DNA from: Stutzerimonas stutzeri
GTDB lineage: Bacteria > Pseudomonadota > Gammaproteobacteria > Pseudomonadales > Pseudomonadaceae
Assembly (NCBI RefSeq): GCF_002909485.1
Contig: NZ_PPXG01000012.1
Span: 1-64,000 of the forward strand
DNA length: 64,000 nt
Direction: 5' to 3'
Position 1 is the first letter of the stretch. Each line of letters starts with the position of its first letter. This document shows, in pieces, positions 26,359-34,404 of this stretch. The notes below the pieces were generated by a model. That model ran no database searches, was not told the DNA's origin, and saw only the letters and a program-made list of their open reading frames with translations. Made by a program: the position numbers and the translations under genes.

Positions 26359-26598
26359 TTACGCTTTGCGCAGCATGCTGAAGACCAGAGCGGCAGCGGC
26401 GAGCACCACCAGCGCGGCGGCGATGTAGCCACCAATGGTGCTCATGTCGCCCTTGGCTTCGCCGAAGGTGGCTTGCACCTCGGTGGTGTCGATCACAGCC
26501 GCCCAGGCGGGCAGAGCGGTCGCCGCGGTGACAGATCCGGCGATGCAGAGATTGCGAAATCCGTTGACGGGGTTGAGCTTGGCGATTTGCTTTTTCAT
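26359..26598 (-). CDS. coaB: major coat protein (CoaB, pVIII)
   Basis: This 79-residue precursor has a 33-residue signal peptide ending LPAWA and a 46-residue mature part beginning AVIDTTEV. Pf1 coat protein is also 46 aa, and key features agree: VIDT at the start, GDM.-IGGYI in the middle, and the basic end SMLRKA. Gly-Asp-Met followed by IGGYIAAALVVLAAAALVF forms the helix that packs in the virion. I used the ATG at 26598; the longer frame upstream has no coding character. Confidence 0.93.
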   Translation of the reverse strand: MKKQIAKLNPVNGFRNLCIAGSVTAATALPAWAAVIDTTEVQATFGEAKGDMSTIGGYIAAALVVLAAAALVFSMLRKA

Positions 26599-26609
26599 GT
26601 GGTGTTTCC

Positions 26610-26861
26610 TCACTTTGCTTTTCGAAGGAGCGACGCGAACCAACCCACGATCAGTCCGGTCGCGAAAACCCCCAGGACACCCGCGACACCAATGCCGAAG
26701 GCTTCCGGGGAGAAACCGCCATTGACCAGGATGTCTACGTATCCAGCGGCCTCTGGCGGAATCAGGTAGGCGGATCGCCATTCAATGTGCTGGCACTGCA
26801 TCAGGCCGTCTGGGGTGTAGGCCCAGCCGGTGCACACTTGAACGGCAACGACGCCCGACAT
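26610..26861 (-). CDS. small virion protein (PA0722-like)
   Basis: This 83-residue protein has a soluble N-terminal half with two cysteines (CTGW, QCQH) and a C-terminal membrane helix (GIGVAGVLGVFATGLIVGWFASLL) closed by RKAK. Its place just before coaB matches PA0722 in Pf4. Its ATG directly abuts the stop of the upstream gene (TAAATG). Probably a minor coat or assembly protein. Confidence 0.75.
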   Translation of the reverse strand: MSGVVAVQVCTGWAYTPDGLMQCQHIEWRSAYLIPPEAAGYVDILVNGGFSPEAFGIGVAGVLGVFATGLIVGWFASLLRKAK

Positions 26862-27038
26862 TTACCGAACCTCCTCGAGGTCGGCGGCTTGTTCGGAGGG
26901 TTCGCAGTCAGGGCAGACGGCGAAGTGGGGCGGCAGGCTGAGGTCTGGCAGCAGGTCGCTTTGCGGCGCGGGCAGCGCCATGAGCTTGCCCATGTCGTTG
27001 CCGCAGCAGTCGCAATACACCCGGTCATCGATCAGCAT
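26862..27038 (-). CDS. 58-residue Cys-rich protein (PA0721 position)
   Basis: The ATG at 27036-27038 opens a 58-codon frame ending exactly where the next gene begins. Two CxxC-like pairs, CDCCGND (residues 9-15) and CPDC (42-45), suggest a small zinc-binding fold. In Pf4 the gene in this place encodes PfsE, a superinfection-exclusion peptide, but PfsE has no such cysteines, so this is probably a different protein using the same slot. It lies in the coat operon and should be expressed at high level. Confidence 0.65.
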   Translation of the reverse strand: MLIDDRVYCDCCGNDMGKLMALPAPQSDLLPDLSLPPHFAVCPDCEPSEQAADLEEVR

Positions 27039-27053
27039 GGCCGCCCCTCCCGG

Positions 27054-27434
27054 TTAGTTGGCCTTGGCCTGTTCCGGCTGGGTGCCGGCTGGCTTGGCGG
27101 TTGGGGTCGGTTGCTGGGTCGGCTTGGCGGCCTGGGTGGCGGGCTTCACCGATTCCAGATGCAGGCAGAGATTGTTGCCTTTCTGTTTGCCTGCTCGGGC
27201 GATCTCGAAGTGGATGCGCACGGTTTCCAGCGGCTCGAAGTTGGCGCCGGAGGCGAACACTTCGTCGGCCACTTCCAGGGGAACATCCATGCTGACGATG
27301 GACAGGCCGTTTTCGGTCTGGCCGTCCGGCTCATCGCCATAGAAGACTTTGACGATCTTTACTTCGCTGCCGTTTTGGCTGAAGGCGAGTTTCTGAGTGC
27401 CGAGAAATGCAACTTCCATAGTCGAACGTGCCAT
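27054..27434 (-). CDS. putative ssDNA-binding protein (pV-like position)
   Basis: This 126-residue protein sits where Pf phages keep the helix-destabilising ssDNA-binding protein. Residues 1-95 look like a compact beta-rich domain (MEVAFLGTQKLAFSQNGSEVKIVKVFYG, SIVSMDVPLEVADEVF). The last 30 residues are a Pro/Thr/Ala/Lys/Gln tail. It does not obviously resemble Pf1 gene V protein, so the function is a position-based guess. AACTGAGGAAACAC before the ATG provides a good ribosome-binding site. Confidence 0.55.
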   Translation of the reverse strand: MARSTMEVAFLGTQKLAFSQNGSEVKIVKVFYGDEPDGQTENGLSIVSMDVPLEVADEVFASGANFEPLETVRIHFEIARAGKQKGNNLCLHLESVKPATQAAKPTQQPTPTAKPAGTQPEQAKAN

Positions 27435-27711
27435 TTGTGTTTCCTCAGTTAGTTGCGCGTTATTGCGCGGATTTGCCTTTTGCGGGCCGAGAGAGCCCGA
27501 GCAGAGGAACTGTTAAAGTTCGCCTCTTGCCTGGGTTTACGCGGCTTACAACGGGTTTGTGGTACTAGTTATACACGCTTGGAAAGCGTTTTTATCGCAA
27601 ATATATAAATGTTATTAGTTGCTGTTAGTTTGTGGATTACTGTGGAATTAACTGGTTTCTTAATTTGGCTACTATTAATTCCAACTATTAACACCAAGGG
27701 CTCTGCCCTTG
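27435..27711 (-). promoter_or_regulatory. AT-rich control region of the coat operon
   Basis: This gap is much more AT-rich than the rest of the prophage (about 27560-27690) and lies directly upstream of the structural operon. It contains TATAAC and TTGCGATAAAAACGC on the minus strand and a small hairpin ACGCTT/AAGCGT at 27577-27593. A further hairpin, CAAGGGC/GCCCTTG, at its right edge could end the early operon. The likely promoter of the coat genes is here, but I cannot fix its exact place. Confidence 0.5.
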
Positions 27712-27981
27712 TCATCCCGCTCTTGCCGCCGAGGGCTCGGGAGCGCGGGGCGGTGAAGCTGCCCCACACTCACGAGCGGAGGCTGTTTCTGTTCGTGCAG
27801 GGTCAAGGGTGCGCTCCGCCCGTGCTTCCGTTCGCCGGATCGGTGAAGCGTGATCCGACGAGCCGGGAGCGCGGCCCTGGACCTGATCAAATCCGAGTTG
27901 CGGCATGGCGGTGAGAATTGCTCCGATGGCTACCACCGTCAGAGACTGGCTAAGCACGAGCAACGCGGTAATGACGTTCAT
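27712..27981 (-). CDS. possible small membrane protein, early region
   Basis: This 89-codon frame begins 5 nt after the stop of the upstream gene, with GGGGTGAG as a likely ribosome-binding site. The N-terminus is a hydrophobic helix (VITALLVLSQSLTVVAIGAILTAM). The rest is Arg/Ala/Pro-rich and may be fortuitous coding. DNA at 27800-27880 can fold into GC-rich hairpins, so part of this sequence may serve as a DNA signal. I do not recognise a family. Confidence 0.4.
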   Translation of the reverse strand: MNVITALLVLSQSLTVVAIGAILTAMPQLGFDQVQGRAPGSSDHASPIRRTEARAERTLDPARTETASARECGAASPPRAPEPSAARAG

Positions 27982-27985
27982 GCAC

Positions 27986-28315
27986 TCACCCCACCAGCTC
28001 GAACGGTTCGTGAATAGGCACGTAGGGCGTTGGCTTGCCCGAGTCGTAGATAACGCTCCACCACTTCGCGGGGCGGTCGGGCGGCGTGTGCTTCTCGCAG
28101 ATAAAGGCCGGTTCCACTGTCCACTCCGAGACCAGAGGCTTCCAGGTTCCACCGACGCAGCCCATTTGCAGCGTGCGAGTCGGCCGCGCAGAGGCGGGGC
28201 GGCATTGGGCGCAGCGTGTGGACGGGGAGGGAGCGGGCTTCTCCATTTCGCGTCTGGACCAGCAGACAGAGCAGTCGCAGTCCGGTGCATGCAGAGGCTT
28301 GCGGCCATACGTCAT
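27986..28315 (-). CDS. Cys-rich phage protein of unknown function
   Basis: This 109-residue protein has clustered cysteines that could bind zinc: CDCSVC (residues 13-18), CAQC (about 35-38) and a later CEKH. It is preceded by GAGGG at 8 nt from the ATG. An alternative frame over the same bases (27978-28373) is longer but lacks a comparable pattern. Its place between the excisionase-like gene and the coat operon corresponds to the small early genes of Pf phages. Function unknown. Confidence 0.55.
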   Translation of the reverse strand: MTYGRKPLHAPDCDCSVCWSRREMEKPAPSPSTRCAQCRPASARPTRTLQMGCVGGTWKPLVSEWTVEPAFICEKHTPPDRPAKWWSVIYDSGKPTPYVPIHEPFELVG

Positions 28316-28354
28316 AAGTCATGCCCTCGCCGTTGGGAGCAGTAACGATGGTCA

Positions 28355-28579
28355 TCATCGGGCGCTCCACCATTCGCGGATGATCTGGAAGCGCTCACGG
28401 GCGCTTTCCTGGGCAAGCAGGGAGTCCAGCGGATCGTCCGCGACGATCTCGGAAACCACGGCATCTATATGGCGATGGCAATCGGTACGCGACTTACCTT
28501 GCGCCAGAACATTCCACTTCACGCGCTGGGTCCGGCCGTGCAGCGAGGCGATGCGCAGGGTGCAGGGGCGATTACTCAT
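28355..28579 (-). CDS. small early phage protein
   Basis: This 74-residue basic protein (MSNRPCTLRIASLHGRTQRVKWNV...) has an N-terminal beta-like part and a C-terminal helix ending REWWSAR. The start overlaps the stop of the regulator gene upstream by 8 bp, so they share an mRNA. No family is recognised. Confidence 0.6.
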   Translation of the reverse strand: MSNRPCTLRIASLHGRTQRVKWNVLAQGKSRTDCHRHIDAVVSEIVADDPLDSLLAQESARERFQIIREWWSAR

Positions 28580-28844
28580 CGGCGTAATCCCCCTGGCAGA
28601 ACACCGACTTGCCCCGCTCGATGTCGCGGCGGATGCGGTGCAGGTTGATGACGCGGCGGCGGCCGATCTTCACGGTTGGGAGGGTGTAGGTTTCCACCCA
28701 GCCGCGCACCACGTCTTCGGTGATCTGCTCGACGCCCATCATTTCAGCCAGCACGAGCTGCGTGCAGAACGGCGCTTCTCGGAAGCTGACGATCCGTTCG
28801 GCTTGGCCTTCGATGGTTAACCCCGCTACTCCAGACTGTTCCAT
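28572..28844 (-). CDS. excisionase/regulator-like DNA-binding protein
   Basis: This 90-residue protein has a central helix-turn-helix-like region: LAEMMGVEQITEDVVRGWVETYTLPTVKIGRRRVINLHRIRRDIERG. The pattern of a helix pair followed by a VKIGRRR wing resembles MerR-like excisionases (AlpA/Xis). It is the first gene leftward of the divergent control region and faces the repressor-like gene. It probably controls excision or early transcription. Confidence 0.7.
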   Translation of the reverse strand: MEQSGVAGLTIEGQAERIVSFREAPFCTQLVLAEMMGVEQITEDVVRGWVETYTLPTVKIGRRRVINLHRIRRDIERGKSVFCQGDYADE

Positions 28845-28964
28845 GTGATTACCCCTATAATCCGAACACTATCGGCGCTATGGCTGCTAAGTATGTACTC
28901 AATACATGTGTTCATAATACATCTATAGCGCAAAGTGTACATAAAACATCTATGGCATTTTTCA
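28845..28964. promoter_or_regulatory. divergent immunity/early control region
   Basis: This 120-bp AT-rich spacer separates the excisionase-like and repressor-like genes. It carries repeated words: AATACAT at 28901 and 28916, and ACATCTAT at about 28919 and 28946. Such repeats between divergent regulators are the usual place for repressor operators. The exact promoters are not clear. Confidence 0.55.
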
Positions 28965-29237
28965 ATGAGCGAAGGGATTACCGATAGGGGCTATCGATTG
29001 CTGGAGATCGCCAGCCTCAAGACCCTGGCTGAAGCTGGCAGCACTGACTATGTGCGGTGGCAGAACATCAAGAGAGGAAAGGCCCGAATCGGCGCGAACG
29101 AAATCGAGATCCTCGGGCGAGTGTTTCCTGATTTTCGTTGGTGGCTGCTGACCGGCGAAGTGCAGCCGGGAATTGGCCAGACAAGCCCCGACTACGACGA
29201 AGCCAACCGAAACTTGGCCAATCCAAACGCGGGATAG
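28965..29237 (+). CDS. phage repressor-like protein
   Basis: This 90-residue protein has a Cro/C1-like layout: a helical DNA-binding part (YRLLEIASLKTLAEAGSTDYVRWQNIKRGKARIGANEIEILGRVFPDFRWWLLTGEV) followed by a short tail. The ending 'FP.F.WWLLTGE' is common in phage repressors of this kind. I chose ATG 28965 rather than a start 30 bp upstream because the upstream codons fall in the operator region. It is divergent from the leftward early operon and is the best candidate for the lysogeny repressor. Confidence 0.7.
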   Translation: MSEGITDRGYRLLEIASLKTLAEAGSTDYVRWQNIKRGKARIGANEIEILGRVFPDFRWWLLTGEVQPGIGQTSPDYDEANRNLANPNAG

Positions 29238-29297
29238 CGATCACACAGGAAGTGGCTAGGCGCTGGTACGCCCGAAGGAACGGAGGAAGGGACGGAT

Positions 29298-29567
29298 ATG
29301 GATATTGAACGTGCGCTGCTGAAAGCAGGCGTGACCGTGGCTGCGATGTTTGCCATCTACCAAGGTTCGCAGGGAATGCAAGAGTTCGCGAAGCAACGCT
29401 CAGCTGAGGCGAATCAGAAAGCCGAAACGCAGCAATCAGAACCGCTAGAGCGGCCTGACGACTACATTGAATCCCTTCGGCTGACAGAAGTAGAGCGACG
29501 CCGCTCTGAGGCAGTAACTACCCACGCTGAATCCATTCGAAACGTGCCGAAGGCAAGCACAAAATGA
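29298..29567 (+). CDS. small membrane-anchored protein of unknown function
   Basis: This 89-residue protein has an N-terminal hydrophobic helix (LLKAGVTVAAMFAIYQGS) followed by a charged, glutamine- and glutamate-rich helical tail. GGAGGAAGGGACGG before the ATG is a strong ribosome-binding site. It follows the repressor-like gene in the same direction, and may share its transcript. No known family is recognised. Confidence 0.6.
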   Translation: MDIERALLKAGVTVAAMFAIYQGSQGMQEFAKQRSAEANQKAETQQSEPLERPDDYIESLRLTEVERRRSEAVTTHAESIRNVPKASTK

Positions 29568-29690
29568 CGATCAGTTAGTTGCGGGTAGCCGCGCCAGCCT
29601 CGCGATTCAGGCAAACGAAAACGCAAAGCCAGTCGAGAGGTTCGGCGCTTCAGATTGACTGGAGGACTGGGGATCCTGCCAATGCAATAA

Positions 29691-31406
29691 CTATTTAAAC
29701 TTTCCAGCTTCGGTCAGTCTTAAGAATTCTGAGTCTTTAATGCCAATGCGCATCCAGTTGCCAGCTAGCTTGGCCATTTCGCTCGCGGCCCGTGCATATC
29801 GTATTTCCCCGACCCAAGTGAATACGTGGGTGCCGCCAACATTCGAGAAGGTAAAGTACGGTGTGCCAACTTCGGGACAATGAATAGCCCCTCGCACACG
29901 CCCCCGCTCATCTGGTAGAAAAGAAAAAGTGGCGAGCGTAGGATGCTTTTCCCTGAAATACAATCCTCGATAACCACCATCGGCATCTTTGAAAACCAGG
30001 CTATAACATTCGTCGTCAACAGTTGCCTCTAGAAAAACAAATGGTGTTTCTCTAGCGAGACGCAACGTATCGCACGCTGGCGTTAGGCAAAGGAAGTACC
30101 TTTTAACCTCGCCGCTTTGACATTGCAGCAAAGTTCCGGTGGTTAAGGAAGGCAGCCAGCCCTCGCCGCCAAACAGTTTACTATCTCCAAAGCCCTCCCT
30201 TTTGAAAACAACCAATCTGGAGAAGTCTGATTCGGCCTGTTTTGACGCAGCAGGCCCACCGGCAAGAGCCTCAGAGACACGATGCCGGTGTTCAATACCA
30301 AAACTCACCGGTTCTCCTGCATCTGTTTTAGTGCCTTTATTGTCAATTCCGTTGTTAAGAAGTTGAGATATTAGTAGCGAGTCAACATTCTTGTTTTTTT
30401 TATAAGGAGTCTCAATGAATTTATCTTTATTGTGAGCCAGCCAGTGAGTCACGGCATGCTTATCAAGATAGCGGTCAGCAACCGACTCCAAGCCTAGGGC
30501 GTTATCACACTCGGCAACTAAGAGCTCTCTCATCATCTCCGCAACATCCTCGGGCGGATCTGAGATCAAGCGATTGGCTACATAAGCAGAATCAAGATGC
30601 GATCCAAAACGAGTAACCATGTGATGGCTATTCTTTCGAATGGCTCCAACTGCCGCTAATGCAAATGACGGAAGAAGACCTTCGGCAAATTTACAAAATT
30701 CATTAACTAAAACCGTCGGCAAGTCGGCTGATGAGACAGACTGTTTATTTAGAACTATAGCCAAGCAACTTTGTTTTTCCGAATAAAGTACTCCGTCAGC
30801 TATTTCATCAACAGTCACGCCGCCCTCTGCTAGAGACTCACGAACATCCTGGCTCACTCCGTCGGTAAGCGGCTGGCCGGTGTAAACACAAATAAAACGA
30901 AGTCGGCCATTCTCGGAAACATCACTTACGGCTATCTCTCGAAGAATCCTTTTAGTAAGGTTTGGAGATCCGTCGTAAAGAAACCAATCGATAACGACAA
31001 TGTCGCAAGCGATCGCAGAGTTAAGAACTCGTTTTACAACAGCTTCTTCATTAAAAGCTTCATCCTCTGGGAGAACAAAGGCGCATGCCAATCCGTTTTC
31101 TGCGAAAGCATCAGAAATTTTTCGAACATCCAGCTGGTGCGGATTTTCCAGCTCAGTATGATGCGCTGAAATATCGGCATTAAGCTGAATGGATGTAAGT
31201 GTAGGGTCTAGATGACTCATGCCATCGTCTGGGACCTCAAGAGAAAAATCTAAAGCCGGGGAGGGTGGTCCTATCTTTACGAAAGGTTCGTTATCAATAA
31301 CCACTGCACTTTTAAGAAATCGCTTTACTGCAGATAGACAATGCTCATTCCATATTTCCTGCGGGTCAGGGACTGGATTACCACGCTCAAATGCTTCAGC
31401 TTGCAT
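29691..31406 (-). CDS. receiver-like domain protein, cargo system output component
   Basis: This 571-residue protein appears to start with a divergent receiver domain. SAVVIDNEP (Asp38/Glu40) would be the acidic pocket, CDIVVIDWFL (Asp140) the phosphoacceptor strand, and FICVYTGQP the beta-4 switch strand. A long insertion separates the first two motifs. The C-terminal 400 residues (with TPACDTLRL and GLYFREKHPT) match no fold I know. ATG 31406 is favoured: the upstream gene ends GAGGGAGAGTAG and supplies its ribosome-binding site, one base away. Coupling to the GHKL/kinase gene suggests a histidine kinase-receiver pair. GC is visibly lower than the host. Confidence 0.65.
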   Translation of the reverse strand: MQAEAFERGNPVPDPQEIWNEHCLSAVKRFLKSAVVIDNEPFVKIGPPSPALDFSLEVPDDGMSHLDPTLTSIQLNADISAHHTELENPHQLDVRKISDAFAENGLACAFVLPEDEAFNEEAVVKRVLNSAIACDIVVIDWFLYDGSPNLTKRILREIAVSDVSENGRLRFICVYTGQPLTDGVSQDVRESLAEGGVTVDEIADGVLYSEKQSCLAIVLNKQSVSSADLPTVLVNEFCKFAEGLLPSFALAAVGAIRKNSHHMVTRFGSHLDSAYVANRLISDPPEDVAEMMRELLVAECDNALGLESVADRYLDKHAVTHWLAHNKDKFIETPYKKNKNVDSLLISQLLNNGIDNKGTKTDAGEPVSFGIEHRHRVSEALAGGPAASKQAESDFSRLVVFKREGFGDSKLFGGEGWLPSLTTGTLLQCQSGEVKRYFLCLTPACDTLRLARETPFVFLEATVDDECYSLVFKDADGGYRGLYFREKHPTLATFSFLPDERGRVRGAIHCPEVGTPYFTFSNVGGTHVFTWVGEIRYARAASEMAKLAGNWMRIGIKDSEFLRLTEAGKFK

Positions 31407-31407
31407 A

Positions 31408-34380
31408 CTACTCTCCCTCACTCATGGATTTAATCCTAAAGATAGGGCTAATATCCAAACCTGTGCTAATAAGCTCTATATCAAACCCTTCCCTACGCAG
31501 CGTCTCGCGACTGATGGCCAAGCCCATACCTCGCCCGCCGGGTTTATTGGTCTCGCCAAACTCAAAAATTCGATCAGACAGCCTAGATTCGATACCAGGT
31601 CCTGTGTTTGAAATTAGAAACCCATGTTCATCTATATCAAAAACTATCTCCCGCTTACTTTCGGCTCGGCTCGAGATCCAGTAGATAGCATTATCGACAA
31701 CGTTAATGAAAGCACCTAGTAATGCCGAAGATCTGCACTCAACTTTTCTGGATCGGAACCCGTCAGTAGCCACAAGAGAGATTTTAGATTCGGCTAGTTG
31801 TTCGCCAAATACTCTGCGAACAACATTAAGTATTTCATCCCCTGAGACCAATACGGTTGAGCGGTGCAGCCTGCGCCCTAGCGGATCAAGTACTTTTAGA
31901 TATCCATCAAGATGCTCTATGTGAGCGCGAAGATCTTTATAGATTTTGGCCAAAGGGGGGTTTCGGTCAGCCCATGGTTTGAGTTCGGTCATTGAAACCC
32001 TAATCCCTCGGGCCGCACGTTCAAACTCATGCTGCAATATCCCGACTGACATTCCCATTTGTGCAAAATCCGCATAGAACTCAATCTGCTCCTCTAAAAC
32101 CTGATTGCGAGCTTCAAGGGCAGCAAAGCGGTCATCCAAAGTTTCACGGCTGCGTATACCCTCAGCCAGCTCAACCATCTGGCGTTTGAAAGAATCAAGA
32201 AACTCAGTTTCTCTACTGCGTAGTTCCGTAATGCGTCGTTCTACTTCGTATCTCGCTTGGTCAATTTTGTCCGGGTTTTCAGCTGAATCTTTAACGAATT
32301 TATCAATGACCTGCTCAATGTTTACTCGAAGATGCGAGAATTCTTCTTGGAGAACATCTTTTACTGCTGCCTGCATAAAACTTGCGGCCTCAGCTGTTTC
32401 GCGGCGCAAACCAACCAGCTCGCGAACAGTGCTGTCGCGTTCCTTCTCTACATCCTGTAGGGCAATGTTGCGACGTTCTGCTGACGCAATCTTCCCTTCG
32501 GTAGCCTCATGTATTAGTTCATCGATATTGGCACGCAGCGGATCAAGAATAGACTCGCGTACAACCTTCGATATCGATTCATAAGACGCCCAGTCCTTCT
32601 GTAATTTGCTGGTAAGCGCAAATCCTTTAGGGCTAGTGATAACTGATTTGTTATAAAGGCTTCGCGCCTTCTGCTTCACTTCTAGCTCTAAAAGCCTAGC
32701 CTTGGACGCAAAATCACCAAGATCAAGCTCGGATCTAAAGTGGTCTAGGCGTTCCTCAAGAAAAGCTAAGATGCTCTTTGATTCTGACTCAAACTCTCCT
32801 TTATTATATATTTCAAAGAAGATCTTTAATGCTTCTCGAAATTCGTTTCTCCTGGCATCAGCTTTTTCTTGCTGCTTCTTTAGTAAAGCTGCCTGAGCTG
32901 CGAATGTGTCCTTGCCGGCCCAGAAATCATCACCTTGCGGGGAGCTTCTCCGGAAAAATTCATAAGCTAGTTGTCGAAAAAAATTAATTAATATTGCGCG
33001 GAAATCTCGGTATGCCTGATTTTCTCTAAAACCCTCGCGCCCTGCTTTTTCAGTAAGAGCGCCGTTCTCGGAATGGCTGATCGAGACATAACCGAATCCA
33101 CGCCGATAAGAAAAGAACCAGTCTTTAGCTGCCAGGTTGCGCCTTTTCTCAATATCCAGCCAGTCGTAATCGGAGTTTCCGTATGGGAGTATTCTTATAC
33201 CGTCTCTATATATATATAGCCCGCCAAGCCTATTTGTTTTTTCATCCATCTCGGCCCAATCCTGCGGGGCGAGCCTGGATTCGTCGGGCCTGCCTTGAAT
33301 ATATCCGTACCTAAAAGAGAACGCCCCGCATTTTGGCTGTCGTCCTTTCCCTTCTGACCAATTACAAATGAAGTCTCGCTGTTTTCCGTAAATCGAGACA
33401 ACACCTACAAATTGGCCGTATTCATCAAAAGTTCCCTCGAAGTATTGGTCGGTTTTTAGAAAATCATCACTGGTGAAGAAATTTTTTGAACCAATAAGAT
33501 CTATAACATCGAGCTTAGAGTGGTCCCTGAACTCAGTTTTGATAACTGGATCATCAAAGGCCATCGTATTTGAGAAGCCAAGCAAGTTTCTCTCTAGCTT
33601 TGACGACTCCTTGTCCGCCCCGCCATCAATATCGTCATCTAGTTCCGGGGCTACCGGCAGCAAAATGAATTGAGTGCCATAACCCTCGCCTGCAAGGCTT
33701 AGCGGCTCCATTCGGCCGTTGTTAAGTGTTTTGTCTAAATTGTCCGGCCCAATGATCCTGGCTAGCTCGATATCTCGACATAGCTTTTTAAAAGCAATTG
33801 GTTCAATTTCTTTTTCTAGGCTATGCAGGTTTTGCTCAACCCGGTCTATTAGTCGACCAATGTCCTTCTGCGTTGGCAGAGTGCCGCCAGGTAGTTCTTC
33901 AACTGGGATATCTATTGCACCAATGTCTAATCCTGGCTGCTCAAATAGCCCCCAGTGCACAACCGCAACAACAAGATCCCGGAGGCCATCTGGGCGGCAA
34001 GCTCGTGTCAATAGGATGGTTATTGGTGCAATAACCGCAATAGCGAGGCGGCCAATGCCTTTTTCGCCCATGATGACGCGTCTAGGAAGATTCTTCGGGC
34101 CACGCCATTCGTTCCAACTATCGTTTTTTTCATGGTTGGCGTGAACCCGGGATTCGGTACCAAGCGTAAGCCAACGGTTCTCCACATCATCCCGAGTCAT
34201 GCCATAACCGTCATCCCGAAGCACAAGCACACGATTACGGCGATAGAAGTCGACTTCGACTCGCTCAGCGTAGGCGTCATGGGCGTTCTTGAATAACTCG
34301 TGAATTGCAGTAGGTATACCCGCAATTTGTTGCCGGCCGAGCATGTCGACGGCTCTAGCTCGTACCCTGAGCTGTGTCAT
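31408..34380 (-). CDS. dual-GHKL ATPase: MORC/Hsp90-like N-terminus, kinase-like C-terminus
   Basis: This 990-residue protein has two ATP-binding GHKL modules. The N-terminal one is MORC/MutL/Hsp90-like: IHELFKNAHDAY (residues 26-37, with Glu28 and Asn32), RDDGYGM (55-61) and GEKGIGRLA (105-113). A long helical middle (about 510-790) is coiled-coil-like. The C-terminal module is histidine-kinase-like: GILQHEFERA as a possible H-box, NVVDNAIYW as N-box, SNTGPGI as G1 and GGRGMGLAIS as G2. The next gene encodes a receiver-like protein, and dcm and vsr lie upstream in the same direction. AGGAGT precedes the ATG. MORC-type ATPases are known from restriction-modification islands; function here is inferred. 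Confidence 0.75.
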   Translation of the reverse strand: MTQLRVRARAVDMLGRQQIAGIPTAIHELFKNAHDAYAERVEVDFYRRNRVLVLRDDGYGMTRDDVENRWLTLGTESRVHANHEKNDSWNEWRGPKNLPRRVIMGEKGIGRLAIAVIAPITILLTRACRPDGLRDLVVAVVHWGLFEQPGLDIGAIDIPVEELPGGTLPTQKDIGRLIDRVEQNLHSLEKEIEPIAFKKLCRDIELARIIGPDNLDKTLNNGRMEPLSLAGEGYGTQFILLPVAPELDDDIDGGADKESSKLERNLLGFSNTMAFDDPVIKTEFRDHSKLDVIDLIGSKNFFTSDDFLKTDQYFEGTFDEYGQFVGVVSIYGKQRDFICNWSEGKGRQPKCGAFSFRYGYIQGRPDESRLAPQDWAEMDEKTNRLGGLYIYRDGIRILPYGNSDYDWLDIEKRRNLAAKDWFFSYRRGFGYVSISHSENGALTEKAGREGFRENQAYRDFRAILINFFRQLAYEFFRRSSPQGDDFWAGKDTFAAQAALLKKQQEKADARRNEFREALKIFFEIYNKGEFESESKSILAFLEERLDHFRSELDLGDFASKARLLELEVKQKARSLYNKSVITSPKGFALTSKLQKDWASYESISKVVRESILDPLRANIDELIHEATEGKIASAERRNIALQDVEKERDSTVRELVGLRRETAEAASFMQAAVKDVLQEEFSHLRVNIEQVIDKFVKDSAENPDKIDQARYEVERRITELRSRETEFLDSFKRQMVELAEGIRSRETLDDRFAALEARNQVLEEQIEFYADFAQMGMSVGILQHEFERAARGIRVSMTELKPWADRNPPLAKIYKDLRAHIEHLDGYLKVLDPLGRRLHRSTVLVSGDEILNVVRRVFGEQLAESKISLVATDGFRSRKVECRSSALLGAFINVVDNAIYWISSRAESKREIVFDIDEHGFLISNTGPGIESRLSDRIFEFGETNKPGGRGMGLAISRETLRREGFDIELISTGLDISPIFRIKSMSEGE

Positions 34381-34404
34381 GAAGACTCCTAGGTCTTAAA
34401 GGAG

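Noticed and set aside
27978..28373. 131-codon frame overlapping the 109-codon Cys-rich gene
   Set aside because: The shorter frame has paired cysteines and a good ribosome-binding site; the longer one has neither.
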